Shown: one piece after another, positions 34,978-43,923 of the stretch
How positions within the stretch are numbered: position 1 is the first letter of the stretch
Layout: each line of letters begins with the position of its first letter
Source: Halodurantibacterium flavum
GTDB lineage: Bacteria; Pseudomonadota; Alphaproteobacteria; Rhodobacterales; Rhodobacteraceae
Assembly (NCBI RefSeq): GCF_042681825.1
Contig: NZ_JBHUGH010000010.1
Location: 62,001 to 126,000, forward strand
DNA: 64,000 bases
Direction of reading: 5' to 3'
Translations under genes and position numbers: made by a program
Notes under the pieces: model-generated
Told to the model about the DNA's origin: nothing
The model's database searches: none
The model's input: the letters and a program-made list of their open reading frames with translations, nothing else

Positions 34978-36774
34978 ATGAACCCCTTGTCCGGCGCCCC
35001 GCTGTGGATTGCGCGACTGGCAGCATTGCTGCCGGCGGTGGGTATTGGCGTGGGCGCGGCGCTGCTCTTTCTCCAGTTCGGGGCGGCGGACGGGCTTGAC
35101 CGGCTGGATATGCTGCGCGCTGGTCTGATCGGGATCAGCACGCTCTGGCTCGCCTGGGGCGCCATGCAGGGGCTGCTTGGTCTTGTGGGCTGGTCGCAGA
35201 CGCCTCCCCCTTCTTCTGACGCGCCGATCGCCGGTCGCACCGCGATCCTGATGCCGGTCTGCAACGAGGACCCGGTCGAGACCTTTTCGCGCCTTGCGGC
35301 CATCGACCGTTCCTTGCGCAAGATCGGGCTGATCCAGCATTTCGACATCGCCGTCCTTTCCGACACCACGAACGAAGAGGTGGCGGCGCAGGAGGAACTG
35401 TGGTTCCGCAGGCTTGTGGACGATTGCGCCGCGGAGGGGCGGATGTTCTATCGCCGCCGCCGGATCAATACCGGCAAGAAGGCCGGCAATATCGAGGATT
35501 TCATCCAGCGCTCCGGCGGGGCCTATGACTTTGCGCTGATCCTCGATGCGGACAGTCTGATGGAGGGCGCGACCATCGCCGAGATGGTTCGCCGGATGGA
35601 GGCCGACCCGGAACTCGGGCTGTTGCAGACGCTGCCCAAGATCATCAAGGCGCGGTCCCGGTTCGGTCGCGCGATCCAGTTCGCGGCGAGCTTTTATTCT
35701 CCCGTCTTCGCGCGGGGGCAGGGGCTGTTGCAGGGGCGCTGTGGCCCGTTCTGGGGACATAACGCCATCGTCCGGACCCGCGCCTTTGCCGAAAGCTGCG
35801 GCCTTCCGGTGCTGAGCGGCGCGCCCCCCTTTGGCGGTCATATCCTGAGCCATGACTATGTCGAGGCGGCGCTTCTTGCCCGCGCGGGCTGGAAGGTCCG
35901 CGTCGACCCGGATCTTGAGGGCTCCTTTGAGGAGGGGCCCGAAAACATCATCGACTACGCGAAACGCGACCGGCGCTGGTGTCAGGGGAACCTGCAGCAT
36001 ATCCGGGTGATCGGTGCGCCCCGCCTGCGGGGCTGGAGCCGCTTTGTCTTCCTGCAAGGCATCCTCGCCTATATCGCGCCGCTTTTCTGGCTGATGTTCA
36101 TGGCGGCCAGCGTTGCCCAGCCCGCCTTTCGCCACGAACCGAACTACTTTCCGGAGCCTTACCAGCTCTTCCCGGTCTTCCCCAGCAACGAGACCTCAAA
36201 GGCGATTGCCCTCGCCATCGGGGTTCTCGGGCTTCTGGTGCTGCCAAAGCTTCTGATCGCGCTTCATGCCGCGCTGAGCGGGCGGTCGCGCTGGTTCGGG
36301 GGGAGCGCGCGGGTGTTCCTCACGACGATCTGGGAACTTGCTGCATCCTCGGTGATGGCGCCGATCATGCTGATGTTCCAGACACGCTCGGTCTTTCAGG
36401 TGCTGATGGGCATCGACGGGGGATGGCCCGCGAACCGTAGGGGCGATGGCCGTCTGTCCTTTGCCGAGGCATGGGCCGCGAGCCGCTGGATCGTCGTCTT
36501 CGGAATCGCGGGCCTTTTTGCGGCGCAGCGCCTTGCGCCCGAACTGGTTATCTGGCTTTTGCCCGTGTCGATCCCGATGATCCTCTCGCCGTTGGTCATC
36601 GCGCTATCGTCGCATACCGGGGGCAACTGGTCTCGCGAAGGGTTCATCGTCCGGTCGGAGGTTGCGCCAAGCCCGGTCATCCTCGACCAGATGGCGATTT
36701 TCGAGCACTGGACCGGGGCCGGGCAGGCGGCTCCCTCGGGCGATCTTCCGCTCGAGCGCGCGACCTATGCCTGA
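34978..36774 (+). CDS. opgH: Glucan glucosyltransferase OpgH
   Basis: Inner-membrane family 2 glycosyltransferase that polymerises UDP-glucose into the glucan backbone and exports it. 598 residues: two N-terminal spans, a cytosolic GT2 domain (about 80-340) with IDADS-type LILDADSLMEGA, the SHDYVEA acceptor aspartate and the Q/R-RRW motif as DRRWCQGNLQH, then about five or six C-terminal spans. NTGKKAGNIEDF is a further family match. Shorter than E. coli OpgH (about 850), which has long extensions. It overlaps opgC by 8 bases. Confidence 0.95.
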   Translation: MNPLSGAPLWIARLAALLPAVGIGVGAALLFLQFGAADGLDRLDMLRAGLIGISTLWLAWGAMQGLLGLVGWSQTPPPSSDAPIAGRTAILMPVCNEDPVETFSRLAAIDRSLRKIGLIQHFDIAVLSDTTNEEVAAQEELWFRRLVDDCAAEGRMFYRRRRINTGKKAGNIEDFIQRSGGAYDFALILDADSLMEGATIAEMVRRMEADPELGLLQTLPKIIKARSRFGRAIQFAASFYSPVFARGQGLLQGRCGPFWGHNAIVRTRAFAESCGLPVLSGAPPFGGHILSHDYVEAALLARAGWKVRVDPDLEGSFEEGPENIIDYAKRDRRWCQGNLQHIRVIGAPRLRGWSRFVFLQGILAYIAPLFWLMFMAASVAQPAFRHEPNYFPEPYQLFPVFPSNETSKAIALAIGVLGLLVLPKLLIALHAALSGRSRWFGGSARVFLTTIWELAASSVMAPIMLMFQTRSVFQVLMGIDGGWPANRRGDGRLSFAEAWAASRWIVVFGIAGLFAAQRLAPELVIWLLPVSIPMILSPLVIALSSHTGGNWSREGFIVRSEVAPSPVILDQMAIFEHWTGAGQAAPSGDLPLERATYA

Positions 36775-37945
36775 CCGCCCCGGCGGGGTGGCTGCGGCGG
36801 GGGTATCGGCCCTGCCGGCAACGGTGGTGCGTGACGCGCGGCTGGATGTGTTCCGTGGCCTTGCGCTGGTGATGATCTTCATCAACCACGTTCCGGGCAA
36901 TGTGTTCGAGCAGTTCACCAGCCGCAATTTCGGCTTTTCCGACGCGGCAGAGGCCTTTGTCCTCATGTCCGGAATATCGGCAGGTCTTGCCTATTCCAAC
37001 GGCTTCCGGCGCGAAGGCTGGGCGGCCTTCGTCTCGGCTGCGGCGCGGGTCTGGGGGCGGGCCTGGTCGCTTTATCTGGTGCAGATGACGATAACGGTGA
37101 TGGCGATTGCGATCTGCGCCGCGGCCGTCAAGTATTTCGGCCTCTACAACATGATCCAGCGGAACAACCTTGGCCCGCTGTTCCGCAATCCGCTGGGCGG
37201 GCTGATCGGCTTGCCGACACTGGGGCATCAGCTTGGATATCTGAACATCCTGCCGCTTTACATCGTGCTGCTCTTGATGACGCCGGCGATGTTCGCATTG
37301 GGATTGCGCCGGCCGCTGGCGTTGCTGTGCGTGTCCGGCACGGTCTGGCTTTGCAGCGGGTTCTGGCGGATCAACCTGCCCGCCTATCCGAACCCGGGCG
37401 GATGGTTCTTCAACCCTCTCGCTTGGCAGTTCCTGTTCGTCATCGGGCTCTGCACCGGCGCCGCGATGAAGGAGGGGCGGCGTCTTGTGCCCTTGCGGCC
37501 GGGCCTTTTGCAGGCCTCCATCGCCTTTGCCCTGGTCGTTTTCCTGTGGATGCGGGTGCCCGAGATCGGGTCGATGGGGCGTTCGGCCCTGGCCGAGATG
37601 CGCAGCTGGGGCATTCCGTCCTTCCTGGCCGGGTTCAACAAGACATACCTTGCGCTGCCGCGTCTTTTGCATGTGCTGGCGCTGTTCTACATCGTCAGCG
37701 CGCTGCCTGCGGTCCGCGCCTTCTGCCAGAACCGATGGCTCTGGCCGTTGGAGATCATGGGACGGCACGCGCTGACCGTCTTTGCCGCGGGGTCCGTCCT
37801 CTGCATCCTCTTGCAGGCGGCCAAGCTCTGGTGGCCGGTCGGCGCGGGGATGGATGCGTTCCTGATCGGAAGCGGCCTTTTGGTGCAACTCTTGCTCGCC
37901 ATGGGGCGAGAGGCCTTGGCCCGTCAGCGCGCGGCGATAGCCTGA
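36767..37945 (+). CDS. opgC: Glucan succinyltransferase OpgC
   Basis: Membrane acyltransferase that adds succinyl groups to periplasmic glucans, giving them negative charge. 392 residues with about ten membrane spans; RDARLDVFRGLALVMIFINHVPG at the N-terminus is the OpgC family signature, followed by FSDAAEAFVLMSGISAGLAY. Start at 36767 overlaps the opgH stop by 8 bases. It ends the opg operon; a gap of 107 bases with two short inverted repeats precedes the formate dehydrogenase genes. Confidence 0.93.
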   Translation: MPDRPGGVAAAGVSALPATVVRDARLDVFRGLALVMIFINHVPGNVFEQFTSRNFGFSDAAEAFVLMSGISAGLAYSNGFRREGWAAFVSAAARVWGRAWSLYLVQMTITVMAIAICAAAVKYFGLYNMIQRNNLGPLFRNPLGGLIGLPTLGHQLGYLNILPLYIVLLLMTPAMFALGLRRPLALLCVSGTVWLCSGFWRINLPAYPNPGGWFFNPLAWQFLFVIGLCTGAAMKEGRRLVPLRPGLLQASIAFALVVFLWMRVPEIGSMGRSALAEMRSWGIPSFLAGFNKTYLALPRLLHVLALFYIVSALPAVRAFCQNRWLWPLEIMGRHALTVFAAGSVLCILLQAAKLWWPVGAGMDAFLIGSGLLVQLLLAMGREALARQRAAIA

Positions 37946-38052
37946 TCCTATCGGATCACGGTTCGTTGGCCTTGAATCTCCTATCGCGGCCTGCGATCCT
38001 GCCGGCTGGCAGTCAACCGCCCTGCGCGGTGAGCAACCGGGGGAGGGGGCGC

Positions 38053-39735
38053 ATGGCCTTGGATGAAAAAGGGGTGTGGAAGTCCGGTCGCGGGCGCGGC
38101 AGGCGCACGCCAAAAGGCCGGCAGCTTGATGACGCTGCGCTGGCCGAGGTGCAGGCGCTTCTGGAGGGAATGCCGCGCCGGCGCGATCTGCTGATCGAAT
38201 ACCTCCACCGGATTCAGGATACGTTCGGCCATCTGCCCGCCGCCCATCTGCGCGCACTGGCCGAGGAACTGCGCATCGCGATGGCCGAGGTCTGGGAGGT
38301 CGCGACATTCTACGCCCATTTCGATCCGGTAAAGGAAGGTGACACCCCGCCGCCCGATCTGACGATCCGGGTCTGCGATTCCCTGTCCTGTGAGCTTGCG
38401 GGGTCCGAGGCGCTTCTGGCCGCGCTTGAGGCCGGGCATGACCCGGCGCGGGTGCGGGTGCTGCGCGCGCCCTGCATGGGGCGGTGCGACACCGCGCCGG
38501 TGGTCGAGGTCGGGCATAACCACATCGCCCATGCCACGCCTGAACGCATCGCCGACGCCGTCGCCACAGGCGCGACGCATCCGCATATTCCCGAATACGA
38601 GGCGCTTTCGCATTATCGCCACGCGGGCGGATATGCGGTGCTCGAACGGCTGCGCGCGGGGGGCAACCCCGAGGACGTGCAGGAGACGCTGCTTCATTCC
38701 GGTCTGCGCGGTCTTGGCGGCGCCGGCTTCCCCTCGGGCCGCAAATGGTCATTCGTCCGCGCGGCGCAGGGTCCGCGCTATCTTGCCGTGAACGGGGACG
38801 AGGGCGAGCCGGGCACATTCAAGGACCGCTACTATCTGGAACGCGCGCCGCATCTGTTCCTTGAGGGGATGCTGATCGCAGCTTGGGCGGTCGAGGCGGA
38901 TCGCTGCTTCATCTACATGCGCGACGAATATCCCGCGATCCTCGAAATCCTGCGGCGCGAGATCACCGCGCTGGAGGCGGCGCATCTGATCCAGCCGGGC
39001 TATGTCGAACTGCGGCGTGGCGCGGGCGCCTATATCTGCGGCGAAGAATCCGCGATGATCGAGTCGATCGAGGGCAAGCGCGGCATCCCCCGCAATCGCC
39101 CGCCCTATGTGGCGCAGGTCGGGATATTCAACCAGCCGACGCTGGTTCACAACGTCGAAACACTGCACTGGGTCGCGCGCATCTGCCGCGAGGGGCCGGA
39201 GATCCTGCGCGACGTGGAAAGGAACGGCCGCAAGGGGATGCGCAGCTATTCGGTGTCGGGGCGCGTGGCCAGGCCGGGTGTCTACCTGCTGCCGGCCGGG
39301 TCGACGATAACCGAGGTGATCGAGGCGGCGGGCGGGATGGCGGAAGGCCATGTGTTCAAGGCCTACCAGCCGGGTGGCCCATCCTCGGGCCTGCTGCCGG
39401 CCAGCCTGAATGACGTGCCGCTGGATTTCGACACGCTTCAGGCGCATGGCACCTTCATCGGATCGGCCGCGGTGGTGGTCCTGTCGGATCAGGACAGCGC
39501 CCGCGATGCCGCGCTCAACATGCTGCGGTTCTTTGAATCCGAATCCTGTGGTCAGTGCTCCCCCTGCCGGGTCGGCTGCGAAAAGGCGGTCAAGCTGATG
39601 CAGGCGCCGAAATGGGACCGGGCGCTGCTGGACGACCTGTGCACGGTGATGGCCGATGCCTCGATCTGCGGGCTGGGGCAGGCGGCCCCGAACCCGATCC
39701 GGCTGACCCTGCAACATTTCCCCGATGAGGTCTGA
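38053..39735 (+). CDS. NAD-dependent formate dehydrogenase beta subunit (NuoE-NuoF fusion)
   Basis: Passes electrons from the catalytic subunit to NAD. 560 residues in two parts. The NuoE/FdsG-like domain (about 28-165) has all four [2Fe-2S] cysteines: C108 and C113 in VCDSLSC, C141 and C145 in CMGRC. The NuoF/FdsB-like domain (about 180-555) has GLGGAGFPSGRKW and NGDEGEPGTFKDR for FMN/NAD, GAGAYICGEESAMI, and the [4Fe-4S] set SCGQCSPCRVGC plus CGLG. The fused form and length recall Fdh1B of Methylobacterium extorquens (572 residues) and HoxF. The alpha subunit begins one base after the stop. Confidence 0.9.
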   Translation: MALDEKGVWKSGRGRGRRTPKGRQLDDAALAEVQALLEGMPRRRDLLIEYLHRIQDTFGHLPAAHLRALAEELRIAMAEVWEVATFYAHFDPVKEGDTPPPDLTIRVCDSLSCELAGSEALLAALEAGHDPARVRVLRAPCMGRCDTAPVVEVGHNHIAHATPERIADAVATGATHPHIPEYEALSHYRHAGGYAVLERLRAGGNPEDVQETLLHSGLRGLGGAGFPSGRKWSFVRAAQGPRYLAVNGDEGEPGTFKDRYYLERAPHLFLEGMLIAAWAVEADRCFIYMRDEYPAILEILRREITALEAAHLIQPGYVELRRGAGAYICGEESAMIESIEGKRGIPRNRPPYVAQVGIFNQPTLVHNVETLHWVARICREGPEILRDVERNGRKGMRSYSVSGRVARPGVYLLPAGSTITEVIEAAGGMAEGHVFKAYQPGGPSSGLLPASLNDVPLDFDTLQAHGTFIGSAAVVVLSDQDSARDAALNMLRFFESESCGQCSPCRVGCEKAVKLMQAPKWDRALLDDLCTVMADASICGLGQAAPNPIRLTLQHFPDEV

Positions 39736-39736
39736 G

Positions 39737-42502
39737 ATGATCCGCTTTACGCTTGACGGGCGCGAGGTTCAGGCGCGCGACGATGAAACCATCTGGGAGG
39801 TGGCAAAGCGCGAAGGCACGCTGATCCCCCACCTTTGCCACAAGGACGCGCCCGGCTATCGCAGCGACGGCAACTGCCGCGCCTGCATGGTAGAGATCGA
39901 GGGCGAGCGTGTGCTGGCCCCCAGCTGCATCCGCAAGCCGGCTGATGGCATGGTCGTCAACAGCCAGTCCGCGCGGGCCGAGACCTCTCGGCGGCTGGTG
40001 ATGGAACTGCTGCTGGCCGACCAGCCCGAACGGGACATGGCGCATGATCGGTCCTCGCACCTGTGGGACATGGCCGATGCGCAGGGGGTTGTCACGTCCC
40101 GATTCCCGACGCTGGAGGTGGAGCGCATCCCGCTGCTGGACGACAGCCACGTGGCGATGCGGGTGAACCTTGACGCCTGCATCCAGTGCAACCTCTGCGT
40201 CCGCGCCTGCCGCGAGGTGCAGGTGAACGACGTGATCGGCATGGGCGGGCGCGGGCATGACGCCTATCCGGTGTTCGATTTCGACGATCCCATGGGCGAC
40301 AGCACCTGCGTCGCCTGCGGTGAATGTGTGCAGGCCTGCCCCACGGGCGCGCTGATGCCTGCGATCCTTGATGCCGAGGAACGTGGCGACAGCCGCGACT
40401 TTGACCGTGAAGTGCAAAGCGTCTGCCCCTTCTGCGGCGTAGGGTGTCAGGTGAGCCTCAAGATCAAGGGTGATCGCGTCACCCACGTGGACGGCATCAA
40501 CGGCCCCGCGAACGAAGGCCGCCTCTGCGTCAAGGGCCGCTTCGGCTTTGACTACATCCACCACCCGCACCGGCTGACCGTCCCGCTGATCCGGCGGACC
40601 GATGCGCCACCCAAGGGGCTGGACGTCGATCCCGCCAACCCCTGGACCCACTTCCGCGAGGCGACCTGGCAAGAGGCGCTGGACCTGGCCGCGAATGGCC
40701 TTGCCCAGTTGGACGCAGCCCATGGTGGCCAGTCAGTCGCGGGCTTTGGCAGCGCCAAATGCACGAACGAAGAGGCCTATCTGTTCCAGAAGCTGATCCG
40801 CCAGCGCTTCGGGCATAACAACGTCGACCACTGCACGCGGCTTTGCCATGCGTCCTCGGTCGCGGCGCTGATGGAAAACGTCGGTTCCGCCGCCGTGACG
40901 GCCACCTTCAACGAGATCGAGAATGCCGACGTCGCCATCGTCATCGGCGCGAATCCGGTCGAAAACCACCCCGTGGCCGCGACCTTCTTCAAGCAGTTCG
41001 CCAAGCGCGGCGGCAAGCTGATCGTGATGGACCCGCGCGGGCAGGCGTTGAAGCGGCACGCGACGCACATGCTCCAGTTCCGCCCCGGCGCGGACGTGGC
41101 GATGCTGAACGCGATCATGGCGACGATCGTCGAGGAAGGGCTCTACGACCAGCAATACATCGACGCCTATACCGAGAACTGGGAGGCCGAGAAGGCGCAT
41201 CTGGCGCAGTTCGCGCCGGAAAAGATGGCCGAACATTGCGGCATCCCGGCTGAAACGCTCCGCCAGGTGGCGCGGGATTTTGCGACCTCGCGGGCCGGGA
41301 TGATCTTCTGGGGGATGGGCGTTTCTCAGCACATCCATGGCACCGACAATTCCCGCTGCCTGATCAGCCTCGCGCTCATGTGCGGGCATGTGGGGCGGCC
41401 GGGGACAGGGCTGCATCCGCTGCGGGGGCAGAACAACGTTCAGGGGGCGTCAGACGCAGGGCTGATCCCCATGTTCCTGCCGGATTATCAGACGGTGACG
41501 GATGACGCGGTGCGGACCCGGTTCTCCGAAATCTGGGGCAGCGGCGACTTTTCTGCGCAAAAGGGCCTGACGGTCACGGAAATCCTTGATGCGGTGCATG
41601 AGGGCACGATCCGGGGCATGTATATCCTTGGCGAGAACCCGGCGATGTCCGACCCGGACGTGACGCATGCGCGCGAGGCGCTGGCCAAGCTCGACCATCT
41701 TGTGGTGCAGGACATCTTCCTGACGGAAACCGCGAACTATGCGGATGTGATCCTGCCCGCGGCTGCCTTCTATGAAAAGGCCGGGACGGTGACCAACACC
41801 AACCGCCAGGTGCAGATCGCGCGGGCGGCGGTGCGGCCCCCGGGGCAGGCCCTTCCGGATTGGCAGATCACGGTGGAGCTCGCGCGCCGGCTTGGCCTCG
41901 ACTGGCAGTACACCGACCCGTCCGAGGTTTATACCGAGATGGCGCGGGGGATGCGCAGCCTCGACAACATCACCTGGGACCGGCTGGTGAATGACGGCGC
42001 GGTGACCTATCCCAGCCTCTCGCCCAGCGATCCGGGGCAGGCAATCGTCTTTGGCGATGGCTTCCCGAGGGCCGAGGGGCGCGCGCGCTTTACCCCCGCC
42101 GCCATCATTCCGCCGGATGAGGTGTCGGATAGCGAATTCCCGATGGTGATGACCACGGGGCGGCAGCTGGAACACTGGCACACAGGGTCGATGACCCGCC
42201 GGTCGCGCGTGCTGGACGCGGTGGAGCCCGAGGCGAACTGCTCCCTTCACCCGGCCACGCTGCGGCGTCTGGGGGTGGAAGCGGGCGGCATGGTGCGCCT
42301 GATCACCCGGCGGGGCGAGATCACGATCATGGCCCGGGCCGACCGCGCCGTGGCCGAGGATATGGTCTTTGTCCCCTTCGCCTATGTCGAAGCCGCGGCC
42401 AACGTGCTGACGAACCCGGCGCTCGACCCCTATGGCAAGATCCCGGAATTCAAGTTCGCCGCCGTCCGTGTCGAACCTGCAGGGGCGATGGCGGCGGAAT
42501 AG
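39737..42502 (+). CDS. NAD-dependent formate dehydrogenase alpha subunit (Mo/W)
   Basis: Bis-MGD enzyme oxidising formate to CO2. 921 residues: N-terminal [2Fe-2S] domain (C34, C47, C50, C64); the usual NuoG-type H-x3-C-x2-C-x5-C cluster is absent at residues 92-118; two ferredoxin-type [4Fe-4S] sets (C148, C151, C154, C158; C191, C194, C197, C201); the FdhF-type set (C230, C233, C237, C264); and the catalytic Cys370-His371 in NVDHCTRLCHASS, aligned with the selenocysteine of E. coli FdhF. The C-terminal domain (about 800-915, TTGRQLEHWHTGSMTRRS) is the molybdopterin dinucleotide-binding part. No fdsC/fdhD sulfur-transfer or fdsD gene is nearby. Metal (Mo or W) cannot be read. Confidence 0.92.
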   Translation: MIRFTLDGREVQARDDETIWEVAKREGTLIPHLCHKDAPGYRSDGNCRACMVEIEGERVLAPSCIRKPADGMVVNSQSARAETSRRLVMELLLADQPERDMAHDRSSHLWDMADAQGVVTSRFPTLEVERIPLLDDSHVAMRVNLDACIQCNLCVRACREVQVNDVIGMGGRGHDAYPVFDFDDPMGDSTCVACGECVQACPTGALMPAILDAEERGDSRDFDREVQSVCPFCGVGCQVSLKIKGDRVTHVDGINGPANEGRLCVKGRFGFDYIHHPHRLTVPLIRRTDAPPKGLDVDPANPWTHFREATWQEALDLAANGLAQLDAAHGGQSVAGFGSAKCTNEEAYLFQKLIRQRFGHNNVDHCTRLCHASSVAALMENVGSAAVTATFNEIENADVAIVIGANPVENHPVAATFFKQFAKRGGKLIVMDPRGQALKRHATHMLQFRPGADVAMLNAIMATIVEEGLYDQQYIDAYTENWEAEKAHLAQFAPEKMAEHCGIPAETLRQVARDFATSRAGMIFWGMGVSQHIHGTDNSRCLISLALMCGHVGRPGTGLHPLRGQNNVQGASDAGLIPMFLPDYQTVTDDAVRTRFSEIWGSGDFSAQKGLTVTEILDAVHEGTIRGMYILGENPAMSDPDVTHAREALAKLDHLVVQDIFLTETANYADVILPAAAFYEKAGTVTNTNRQVQIARAAVRPPGQALPDWQITVELARRLGLDWQYTDPSEVYTEMARGMRSLDNITWDRLVNDGAVTYPSLSPSDPGQAIVFGDGFPRAEGRARFTPAAIIPPDEVSDSEFPMVMTTGRQLEHWHTGSMTRRSRVLDAVEPEANCSLHPATLRRLGVEAGGMVRLITRRGEITIMARADRAVAEDMVFVPFAYVEAAANVLTNPALDPYGKIPEFKFAAVRVEPAGAMAAE

Positions 42503-42546
42503 GTGGACGCCCGGCGCAGGGGCTTTTAGCATCCTGCCCGGGCCTG

Positions 42547-42576
42547 CCCCTTTGGGCCACGTGGCCCGGGAAGGGG
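42547..42576 (+). repeat. Palindrome covering the GST ribosome-binding site
   Basis: GGGCCACGTGGCCC (42554-42567) is a perfect 14-base palindrome. Outer arms CCCCTTT (42547-42553) and AAGGGG (42571-42576) extend it with a three-base bulge. AAGGGG is also the ribosome-binding site of the glutathione S-transferase gene at 42581, so a folded leader would hide it. Confidence 0.6.
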
Positions 42577-42580
42577 ACAG

Positions 42581-43189
42581 ATGAAGCTTTATCATTCCGC
42601 AACCTCGCCATTCGCGCGCAAGGTGGTCGTCGTTCTTATGGAAACCGGGCAGGCCGGGGCGGTCACGCTGGTTCCCGGCAGCGGCACGCCGGTCGATCCC
42701 GGAAACCAGCCGCTTGCCCATAATCCGCTGGGCAAGATCCCGACACTGGTGCGCGACGATGGACCGGCGCTTTACGACAGCCGCGTGATCTGCCGGTATC
42801 TGGATGCGCGGGCGGGCCGGCGGCTTTATCCCGAAGGGGCGCGGGAATGGGACGCGCTGGTGCTGGAATCGACGGCGGACGGCATGATGGATGCGGCGCT
42901 TCTGATGGTCTACGAGACCCGCGTCCGCCCTGAAGAGGCGCGCCTGCCCGCCTGGGTCGAGGGGCAGTGGACCAAGATCGCCCGCGCCCTAGACACGCTC
43001 GAGGCGCGCTGGATCAGCCACCTGAACGGGCCGCTCGACATCGGCCAGATCGCCGTAGCCTGCGCGCTGGGTTATCTGGACCTGCGGCATGGCGAGCGTG
43101 GCTGGCGCACCGGGCGCCCGGCGCTGGCCGAGTGGTTCGCCACCTTTTCGCAGCGCCCCTCGATGACCGCGACGCGGGCCGACCAGTGA
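42581..43189 (+). CDS. Glutathione S-transferase family protein
   Basis: 202 residues: thioredoxin-like N-terminal domain (about 1-80) with SATSPFARKVVVVL in the active-site position, LGKIPTLVRDDG with the cis-proline and LYDSRVICRYLD with the glutathione glutamyl-binding Asp-Ser pair; helical C-terminal domain with LDIGQIAVACALGYLD. Closest in pattern to the YibF/beta-type single-domain enzymes. It follows fdhA by 78 bases on the same strand, but a hairpin separates the two and no functional tie to formate oxidation is evident. Confidence 0.9.
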   Translation: MKLYHSATSPFARKVVVVLMETGQAGAVTLVPGSGTPVDPGNQPLAHNPLGKIPTLVRDDGPALYDSRVICRYLDARAGRRLYPEGAREWDALVLESTADGMMDAALLMVYETRVRPEEARLPAWVEGQWTKIARALDTLEARWISHLNGPLDIGQIAVACALGYLDLRHGERGWRTGRPALAEWFATFSQRPSMTATRADQ

Positions 43190-43351
43190 CATGCCTGCGA
43201 CAATCGGCTTGCCACATCCGGTCTTGAAAGTGGAAATGGCTACTGGACGGCTTTCCCGGCCAAGGCTAGAACCGGCCCGGGAAGGCGGCAGGAAACTGCG
43301 GCCCAATCATCGTATTGGCCGTCGGAACCGGTCATGGAAGGGAGTTATCTC

Positions 43352-43912
43352 GTGTCCCACGCAGAAGAGAACGCAGGCACTCGCAGGGATTTCCTGTACT
43401 ATGCCACGGCAGGTGCGGCGACCGTAACGGTCGGTGCCGCAGTCTGGCCGATTGTCAACCAGATGAACCCCTCGGCGGATGTGCAGGCGCTGGCCTCGAT
43501 CTTCGTCGATGTAGGCGGGGTCTCTGTCGGCAGTCAGCTGACCGTCCAATGGCTGGGCAAGCCCGTGTTCATCCGGCGCCGGTCCGAGGCCGAGATCGCG
43601 GATGCGCGCAGCGTCGTGCTGGGCGACCTGATGGATACCGACGCGCGCAACGCCAACATCCGCGAGGCGTCGGCCGACGACCAGAACCGGACGCTGGACG
43701 AAGCGGGCGAGTGGCTGGTGATGATGGGGGTCTGCACCCATCTCGGTTGCGTTCCGCTGGGCAATGGTGCGGGTGATTTCGGTGGCTGGTTCTGCCCTTG
43801 CCACGGGTCGCACTATGACACCTCGGGCCGTATTCGCCGTGGGCCCGCGCCCGAGAACCTGCACGTTCCCGTCGCGCAATTCGTCGATGAAACAACGATT
43901 CAGCTGGGCTGA
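43352..43912 (+). CDS. petA: Ubiquinol-cytochrome c reductase Rieske subunit
   Basis: 186 residues. The start is GTG 43352 ([14 protein letters not shown]), which matches the R. capsulatus N-terminus and follows GGAAGGGAG; an ATG at 43334 precedes that site. One N-terminal membrane anchor with a twin-arginine motif ([11 protein letters not shown]), then the Rieske domain: Cys128 and His130 in CTHLGC, Cys148 and His151 in CPCHGSHYD as [2Fe-2S] ligands, and Cys133-Cys150 as the disulfide. First gene of the bc1 operon, 11 bases ahead of petB. Confident. Confidence 0.97.
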   Translation: MSHAEENAGTRRDFLYYATAGAATVTVGAAVWPIVNQMNPSADVQALASIFVDVGGVSVGSQLTVQWLGKPVFIRRRSEAEIADARSVVLGDLMDTDARNANIREASADDQNRTLDEAGEWLVMMGVCTHLGCVPLGNGAGDFGGWFCPCHGSHYDTSGRIRRGPAPENLHVPVAQFVDETTIQLG

Positions 43913-43923
43913 GGGAGAGTAAG

